A stretch of DNA of 17,107 bases from Phycisphaeraceae bacterium (GTDB lineage: Bacteria > Planctomycetota > Phycisphaerae > Phycisphaerales > Phycisphaeraceae). The stretch is from positions 1-17,107 of the forward strand of contig JADZCW010000262.1 in assembly GCA_020851395.1 (NCBI GenBank). Direction: 5' to 3'. Below the pieces are notes generated by a model, which worked only from the letters and a program-made list of their open reading frames with translations, ran no database searches and was not told the origin of the DNA. Numbering within the stretch: the first letter of the stretch is position 1; each line of letters begins with the position of its first letter. Shown here in pieces: positions 12,101-15,100 of the stretch. The translations under genes and the position numbers were made by a program.

Positions 12101-15100
12101 CTCACCCCCGCCGCGGCCGACCACAACGTCGCCGTCACCTGGACGCCCGGCGTGGCCGTCGGCGACAACGCCTTTGCCGTCCTGCTCCAGGACGCCCAGG
12201 GCGGCACGCTCCGCACGCTGACCGTGACCAGCGACGGCAGCGGCACAATCGACCTCACTGATCTGCCCGCCGGCCTCTACTACCTCATTGCCCGCGGCGG
12301 CCCCGCCGACGGCATGGGCTACAGCCTCACCCTCACCACCCCCACGACGGCGCTGCCCGCCCTGGCCGTCGATCTTGACCTGGCGAACCAGATCGTCGAG
12401 GCCGGCGGCACGCTCACCGCCACCGTCCTCATCCGCAACGGCGGCGCCGCCGCCCCGGCCACCCAGGCCCGCCTGGTCCTGAGCCGTGACGCCATCCTCG
12501 ACGACAACGACGCCAGCCTCCTGCCCGTCCTCAATATCCCCGCCCTGGCCCCCGGCAGCGCCTGGCAGCAGACGCTCACCGTCACCATCCCCGCCTCCGT
12601 CACCGGACGAGTCTACGTCGGCATCGTCGCCGATCGCCGACAGGAAGTGGCCGAGGACAGCAAAGCCGACAACGAGACCCTGCTGCCCCTGGTCGTCGCC
12701 CTGCCCGCCGACGCCTACGAATCCAACGAGACCGGCGACTTCGCCCGCGACCTCGGCGGCATGATCGCCACACGCGTCGTCGAGGACCTGAACATCGCCA
12801 GCTACGCCGACAGCGACTGGTTCAAGTTCGATCTGCTCGAGACCGGCACGGCCGACAACTACATCCTCGTCCAGCGGACCGACGGCGCCGGCCACGCCTG
12901 GATCATTCTCGACGACAAGCTCGAGAACCGCGTCCTGGACAACGACGCAGCCCTGTCCACCACGGGTAACGGCGCGGACCGCCTCGACCTCGAGGGCCTC
13001 GCCCCCGGCCGCTATTACCTCCGCGTCCGCACCCTCGACGACACGCCGTTCTACTACACGCTCAACCTCCACAGCGCCGAGCGCACCGGCGTGAATCTGA
13101 CGATCCAGGGCGTGACCGTCGCCCCCGACTTCCTGCCCGGTTCGACCATGACCGCCCGCGTCCTGCTATCCAACAACGGCTCGGTCGACGCGACGGGCTT
13201 CGACGTCGCACCCTCGATGTCCATCGGCGGCGTGATCCATGACCTAAGCGCGGCCCGCCGCGTCGGCCTCCTGGCCGCGGGTCAGACCCAGGAAATCACC
13301 CTGACCTTCACCGTCCCGGACATGCCCCTGGACCAGTTCGTCTACTTCGGCGTCACTGTCGATTCCAGCGCCGATGTCTCCGAGCTCAACGAGAACGACA
13401 ACCTCAGCTTCCAAACGGTCCTCTTGGCGGCCACGCCCGACGCCCATGAAGCCGTCGAGGCCGCCCAGGGCCAGGTCGACCTCGGCCTCGTCCACGGCGA
13501 CCTGTCCATCCCCGGCCTGACGCTCCACAGCTTCCGCGACGTCGATGTCACCACTCTCCGCCTCGGCGCCGCCGGCACCTCGGCTGACTTCATCGAGCTC
13601 TCCATGGCCGACCCGACGGTCACGGCACGCCTGAGCCTCTACCTGCCCACCTTCGACCTCGTCGCCGCGGCCGACACCGACGGCTCAGGCGTGGCCCGCC
13701 TCAGCCTCGACGGCCTGCCCGCCGGCCCCTACATCCTGGTCGTCGAGAACACCGGCTTCCTCACCCACGGCGACTATGCCCTGGCCATCCACGCCCCCGA
13801 GGTCGTCGGCGTGAACCTCGTCGCCATCAATCTCGTCACCGCCTCCTCGCTGCTCCAGGGCGACACGCTCGACGTCACCGCCACCCTGGCCAACCTCGGT
13901 GACCAAGCCGCCGGCGCCTTTAGCTTCCGTTACGTCCTGCGTCCTGACGAGCTGACCGATCCGGACGACGGCTTCTTCCTCACCGGCCCGATCGCCGTAA
14001 GCTCCCTGGCCGCCGCCGCCTCGATCTCCGACCAGCGCACGCTCGACCTCTCCGCCGTCGCCCCGGGCTTCTACGTTCTGAGCGTCGTCGTCGACGCCGA
14101 CCACGCCGTGCCCGAGGCGGCCGAGAGCGACAACCTCGCCACCGTCGGCCTGATCCGCCTGCCCGGCCCCGACGCCTTCGAGCCCGACGACCAGTTTGCC
14201 GACGCCGCCGACGTCACGCTCACCGACGGCCAAGCCACCACGGCCGCCCACACGCTCGACGGCCCGTCCGACGCCGACTGGTTCCGCTTCGATCTGCCCG
14301 CCGCCGCCGGCACGGCCGACGCCCTGCGCATTGCCCGCGTCGGCGCAGAGCCCAGCCTCACCCTTGGTCTATACGACGACCTGGGCAACCTCATCCAGCA
14401 GATCACCGTCGGCAACGCCCTGGGCGCCCTGCCCCTGACCGGTCGTGCCGCCGGCACTTATTACATCAAGGTTGCCCCCGCCGGCACGACGGGCTACAGC
14501 TCCACCTACACCCTGACCATCGACGCCCAGCAGGCCTCCGCGGCAAGCCAGTCTGCCAGCGGCAGCGGTCAATCCCTGGCCGTCGCCCCGGCCACGCAGC
14601 CCATCACCGCCGCCGCCCTCTGGAGCGATTCGCTGCGTGGCCTCTGGGACCACCTCTTCGGCCCGGTCGCCAACACCGCCGCCAGCTTGTTCAGCAACGA
14701 TGTCGGCCTTTTCAACGTTCAATCCACCGACTGGACCGGCGACTGGACAACCCGCGGTGACGCCACCGTGGCCTCGAACCTCCTGACCCTGACCGAGTCC
14801 GGCGACACCATGCCCAGCCTACGGCGCAGTTACACCATCAGCTCGACCGGCACCAAGCTCCGTCTGACGCTGAACCTCAGCGATCTGAGCGCCAACGACG
14901 ACAACGCCCCCGACGCCTTCGAGCTGGCCCTGCTCGACGCTGGCACCGGCCTGCCGATGCTTCCCGGCACAGGCCTCGGCGGTTCCGACGCCTTGCTGAG
15001 CGTCCAGGCCGACGGCCGCGTTTACTTCGGTCCCGCCGTCACCGTTGCCGGCCTCGCCCGCTCCGGCCAGACCGCCGACCTTGGCCAGCCGCTGTCGATC

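Larger units (their letters stand above)
11978..14533 (+). repeat. Alternating PPC-CARDB super-repeat array (4 PPC, 3 CARDB)
   Basis: Seven modules strictly alternate. PPC starts are at 11978, 12707, 13433 and 14165, so the unit length is 729, 726 and 732 bases (about 243 residues). CARDB-like modules occupy 12353-12706, 13079-13432 and 13799-14164. The regular spacing suggests growth by duplication of a PPC+CARDB pair, although protein identity between copies is low enough that it is old. The individual modules are listed separately. Such arrays form long, stiff extracellular shafts (inference from family use). Confidence 0.85.

Noticed and set aside
9953..13072. Antisense open frame of 1,039 codons
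   Set aside because: It lies wholly within the giant gene. Its product is a monotonous Gly/Val/Asp/Glu/Ala-rich string with no domain motif, as expected from reading the reverse of a C-ending, GC-rich coding sequence. The plus-strand frame carries clear domain families along the same stretch.
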